Assembly: GCA_026994735.1 (NCBI GenBank)
Contig: JALWQD010000275.1
Coordinates: 1 to 15,335, forward strand
DNA: 15,335 nucleotides
Source of the DNA: Gammaproteobacteria bacterium
Lineage (GTDB): Bacteria; Pseudomonadota; Gammaproteobacteria; SZUA-140
Reading direction: 5' to 3'
This document shows positions 13,445 through 15,335 of this stretch, one piece after another (positions within the stretch are counted from its first letter, which is position 1; each line of letters begins with the position of its first letter). Below the pieces are notes generated by a model. The model was not told the DNA's origin. It made no database searches and saw only the letters and a program-made list of their open reading frames with translations. The translations under genes and the position numbers were made by a program.

Positions 13445-14653
13445 CTAGTGGTTCATATCGTCTTCCGGATAGGCGCTGATTTTGTGAATTGAGAGATCGG
13501 CACCATGATATTCATCCTCTTCGCTCATGCGTATCCCTATCGTTGCCTTGATCAGGCCATAGACGAGAAGACCGCCACCAATAGCGATGAGGACGCCTGT
13601 TACGGTACCTATTAATTGTGCTATGAGGCTGACACCACCAGCACCGCCAACCGCGCTGCTGCCAAAAATGCCGGCAGCAATGCCGCCCCAGGCACCGCAA
13701 ACACCGTGCAGAGGGACGACACCAAGGACGTCGTCGATTTTGAGCGTGTTTTGTATGAACTGGAAGCCAAAGACAAAGATGGCGCCCGCCGCAATACCGA
13801 TGACCAGTGCGCCAATGGGGTGAACTATATCCGAGCCGGCGCAAATAGCGACGAGACCGGCAAGGGCTCCATTATGAACAAAGCCGGGATCAAGGCGACC
13901 CACGACAAGTGCTGCGAGCATGCCACCGACCATGGCCAGTAAGGAGTTGATGGCCACCAGCCCGGAGGCCGCATCGGCAGTGCCTGCGCTCATAACGTTA
14001 AAGCCAAACCAGCCAACACAGAGTATCCAGGAGCCGAGCGCCAGGAAGGGGATATTAGATGGCAGGATAGCAATGGTGTGGCCGTCCGGACTGTAACGAC
14101 CCTTGCGCGGACCGAGAATGATGATGGCGCCGAAAGCAAGGAAACCACCCATGGCATGAACGACGACAGAGCCGGCAAAATCATGGAATGCATAGCCAAA
14201 CGTTGTTGTTAGCCACGACTGGAAGTTAAGGTTGCCAGCCCAGACAAGCCCTTCAAAGAAGGGGTAAACGAGGCAGACCAGGAGTACTGTGGCGAGCGCA
14301 TTAGGCCAGAAGCGAACACGCTCAGTGATGCCGCCGGAAATAATAGCCGGTATGGCGGCAGCAAAGGTCAGGAGGAAGAAAAAATGGATCATTTCATAGC
14401 CATTGGCAGTGCCACCAATAATATTAAGCTCGCTCACCGGAGCGAAAAAATGAATACCATAGGCGACGCTAAAACCTATAAAGAAATAGGCAATGGTCGA
14501 AAAGCCAAAGTCAGTAAGTACTCTGATCAGGGCATTGACCTGGTTTTTTTTGCGCACGGTGCCCAGCTCAAGAAAGGCGAAGCCAGCATGCATGGCGAGT
14601 ACCATGGCGGCACCGAGGGTAAGAAAGAAAACATCTAGGCCCGCATTATTCAT
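13445..14653 (-). CDS. amt: Amt-family ammonium transporter
   Basis: 402-residue inner-membrane ammonium channel with eleven predicted helices, the usual Amt length for a mature-like protein. The family residues are in place: D158 and H166 in the D-F-A-G-S-V-V-V-H run and H316 in P-L-H-G-V-C-G, which form the twin-histidine pore (H168 and H318 in E. coli AmtB). F-E-L-type first helix (F-A-F-L-E-L-G) and the C-terminal cytoplasmic tail with S-E-E-D-E-Y-H-G-A-D-L, where GlnK binds, are also present. No signal peptide is obvious at the N-terminus. AGGGG lies about eight bases before the ATG. There is no glnK next to it in the window, unlike the common glnK-amtB pair. It is separated from the neighbouring group by 213 bases and is probably transcribed alone. 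Confidence 0.95.
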   Translation of the reverse strand: MNNAGLDVFFLTLGAAMVLAMHAGFAFLELGTVRKKNQVNALIRVLTDFGFSTIAYFFIGFSVAYGIHFFAPVSELNIIGGTANGYEMIHFFFLLTFAAAIPAIISGGITERVRFWPNALATVLLVCLVYPFFEGLVWAGNLNFQSWLTTTFGYAFHDFAGSVVVHAMGGFLAFGAIIILGPRKGRYSPDGHTIAILPSNIPFLALGSWILCVGWFGFNVMSAGTADAASGLVAINSLLAMVGGMLAALVVGRLDPGFVHNGALAGLVAICAGSDIVHPIGALVIGIAAGAIFVFGFQFIQNTLKIDDVLGVVPLHGVCGAWGGIAAGIFGSSAVGGAGGVSLIAQLIGTVTGVLIAIGGGLLVYGLIKATIGIRMSEEDEYHGADLSIHKISAYPEDDMNH

Positions 14654-14688
14654 GGTTTAGCCCCTACAGCTTGCGAAGAAGGCCGATG

Positions 14689-14717
14689 ATTATAGTGGAA
14701 ATGGTGGCCATCTGCAG
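14689..14717 (-). promoter_or_regulatory. Possible amt promoter
   Basis: A perfect TATAAT on the - strand (14689-14694) lies 35 bases before the amt ATG. The box 17 bases upstream (CTGCAG, 14712-14717) is a poor -35 match. No convincing sigma54 GG...GC pair was found. Confidence 0.35.
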
Positions 14718-14778
14718 CTGCTGTGAAGAATGGTTGCGGTGTTGACGGCGAAGTTTTCCCGCGCCGCTAAACATATGC

Positions 14779-14807
14779 TTGAAAACGGCGCAGTTCAGTC
14801 ATATAAT
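14779..14807 (+). promoter_or_regulatory. Sigma70-type promoter of rimP
   Basis: TTGAAA (14779-14784) and TATAAT (14802-14807) with an ideal 17-base spacer, 122 bases before the rimP start. This would give a leader of about 115 bases. Confidence 0.65.
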
Positions 14808-14813
14808 CCGCAG

Positions 14814-14929
14814 TCTGATTGACCGGAGAGACTTCCCGGAGGTTTCGGGCTGGCCGGTGATAGAGCCCAAATGGGGTGCAGGATTTCAAGGTGGGCCTCG
14901 TGCCCACTTTTTTGTTGTGGGTAAGGTTG
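14814..14929 (+). promoter_or_regulatory. Structured rimP leader, possible transcription attenuator
   Basis: The leader contains nested stems ACCGG/CCGGT (14822-14826 with 14854-14858) and CCCG/CGGG, then GCCCA (14865-14869), which can pair with TGGGC (14892-14896). The same TGGGC is also an arm of the terminator hairpin at 14891-14907, so the two pairings exclude each other. A rimP-leader attenuator is known in gammaproteobacteria; whether this belongs to that family was not tested. Confidence 0.45.
14891..14913 (+). terminator. Terminator hairpin in the rimP leader
   Basis: GTGGGC (14891-14896) and GCCCAC (14902-14907) enclose a CTCGT loop and are followed by six T. It stands only 16 bases before the rimP ATG, so it is an attenuator rather than the end of an upstream gene. 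Confidence 0.65.
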
Positions 14930-15335
14930 ATGGCACGAGGGTTTAATAAGCGTCTGGAAGACATGGTCACCTCGGTGATTAATCATCTCGGCTGTGAGTT
15001 GATTGGTGTTGAGATGCTGGCTCAGGGGCGAGATACCATCTTGCGTATCTATATTGAAAATAGCGACCATGTGACGGCGATTACAGTCGAAGATTGTGAG
15101 CGTGTCAGCCGACAATTGAGTGCGCTTTTCGATGTTGAGGAGCCTTTGTCTGGTCACTATAGTCTGGAAGTGTCGTCACCTGGGCTTGATCGGTTATTGA
15201 CGCAGGCCGAACATTTTGTCCGCTTTGTTGGTGAGCGGGCGCGGGTGCGGATGGCTTTGCCAGTGGGCGGGCGGCGTCAGTTTGTTGGGCGTATTGAGGC
15301 CGTGTCGGGCGAGAAAATTTGCCTTCGGCTGGATG
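14930..15335 (+). CDS. rimP: Ribosome maturation factor RimP, 3' end missing
   Basis: Cytoplasmic protein needed for maturation of the 30S ribosomal subunit. 135 residues are visible before the window ends; E. coli RimP is about 150 residues, so little is missing. Diagnostic stretches are L-G-C-E-L-I-G-V-E near the start, L-R-I-Y-I-E, V-E-D-C-E-R-V-S-R-Q-L-S-A, L-E-V-S-S-P-G-L-D-R and A-E-H-F-x-R-F-V-G, all in family order. The start at 14930 is preceded by GTAAGG. In gammaproteobacteria rimP normally leads the nusA-infB operon, which would lie just beyond the window. No tRNA gene is seen before it. Confidence 0.95.
   Translation, partial: MARGFNKRLEDMVTSVINHLGCELIGVEMLAQGRDTILRIYIENSDHVTAITVEDCERVSRQLSALFDVEEPLSGHYSLEVSSPGLDRLLTQAEHFVRFVGERARVRMALPVGGRRQFVGRIEAVSGEKICLRLD

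Noticed and set aside
13587..13942. + strand frames of 78 and 108 codons
   Set aside because: Antisense to amt; their alanine- and proline-rich composition follows from the glycine-rich transporter.
14689..14720. Sigma54 promoter for amt
   Set aside because: TGGCC is present but the GC element at the proper distance is missing; a TATAAT box is a simpler reading.
14654..14929. tRNA gene upstream of rimP, as in some gammaproteobacteria
   Set aside because: No cloverleaf, T-loop motif or CCA end can be formed; the sequence fits a promoter and leader instead.
1..15335. Insertion sequences, CRISPR arrays or prophage genes
   Set aside because: No transposase, integrase or spaced direct repeats seen on either strand; the inverted repeats are all terminator-like or too short.

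Overview
The window looks like a gammaproteobacterial chromosome segment, roughly 50% GC. It ends in a typical rimP gene with a leader hairpin and also carries an Amt-type ammonium transporter. Most of it (positions 1 to about 11,860, + strand) is one dense run of membrane and cytochrome genes. It reads as a divergent, cbb3-like (C-family) heme-copper terminal reductase together with its assembly and accessory genes. The species cannot be named from the sequence.

Layout. (1) 1-3132: the 3' part of a CcoN-like catalytic subunit, a CcoO-like monoheme cytochrome c with a long extra region before its heme site, a heme-less two-helix protein whose start resembles the start of CcoP, and a 40-residue single-helix peptide, closed by a strong hairpin terminator. 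(2) 3217-5957: a small two-helix protein ending in a terminator, a CcoS-like protein, a membrane-anchored monoheme cytochrome c, a multi-helix membrane protein and a membrane-anchored formylglycine-generating-enzyme-like protein lacking the catalytic cysteines. (3) 6022-9312: two small membrane proteins and an 870-residue fusion of a polytopic membrane region with a spermidine-synthase-like domain. (4) 9405-11860: a CcoG-like ferredoxin protein, a two-helix paralog of the gene at 2338, a monoheme lipoprotein cytochrome and a second small lipoprotein. These four overlap or nearly overlap. (5) 11931-13231, - strand: a 36-residue peptide, a perfect 18-bp hairpin, a four-helix protein resembling part of a CcoN-type subunit, and a cysteine-containing soluble protein of unknown function. 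(6) amt on the - strand, then rimP on the + strand with a promoter and a possible attenuator.

How the genes may work together. The catalytic subunit keeps the six histidines that bind heme b, heme b3 and CuB in cbb3 oxidases, and also the helix tyrosine that cross-links to a CuB ligand, so it is more like an oxygen reductase than a NorB-type NO reductase. Electrons would enter through c-type hemes on the CcoO-like protein and the cytochromes at 3879 and 11163. The CcoG-like and CcoS-like proteins suggest dedicated copper and heme assembly. No complete CcoP is present in the window. The set of subunits is unlike the textbook ccoNOQP-ccoGHIS layout, and that is the main novelty here.
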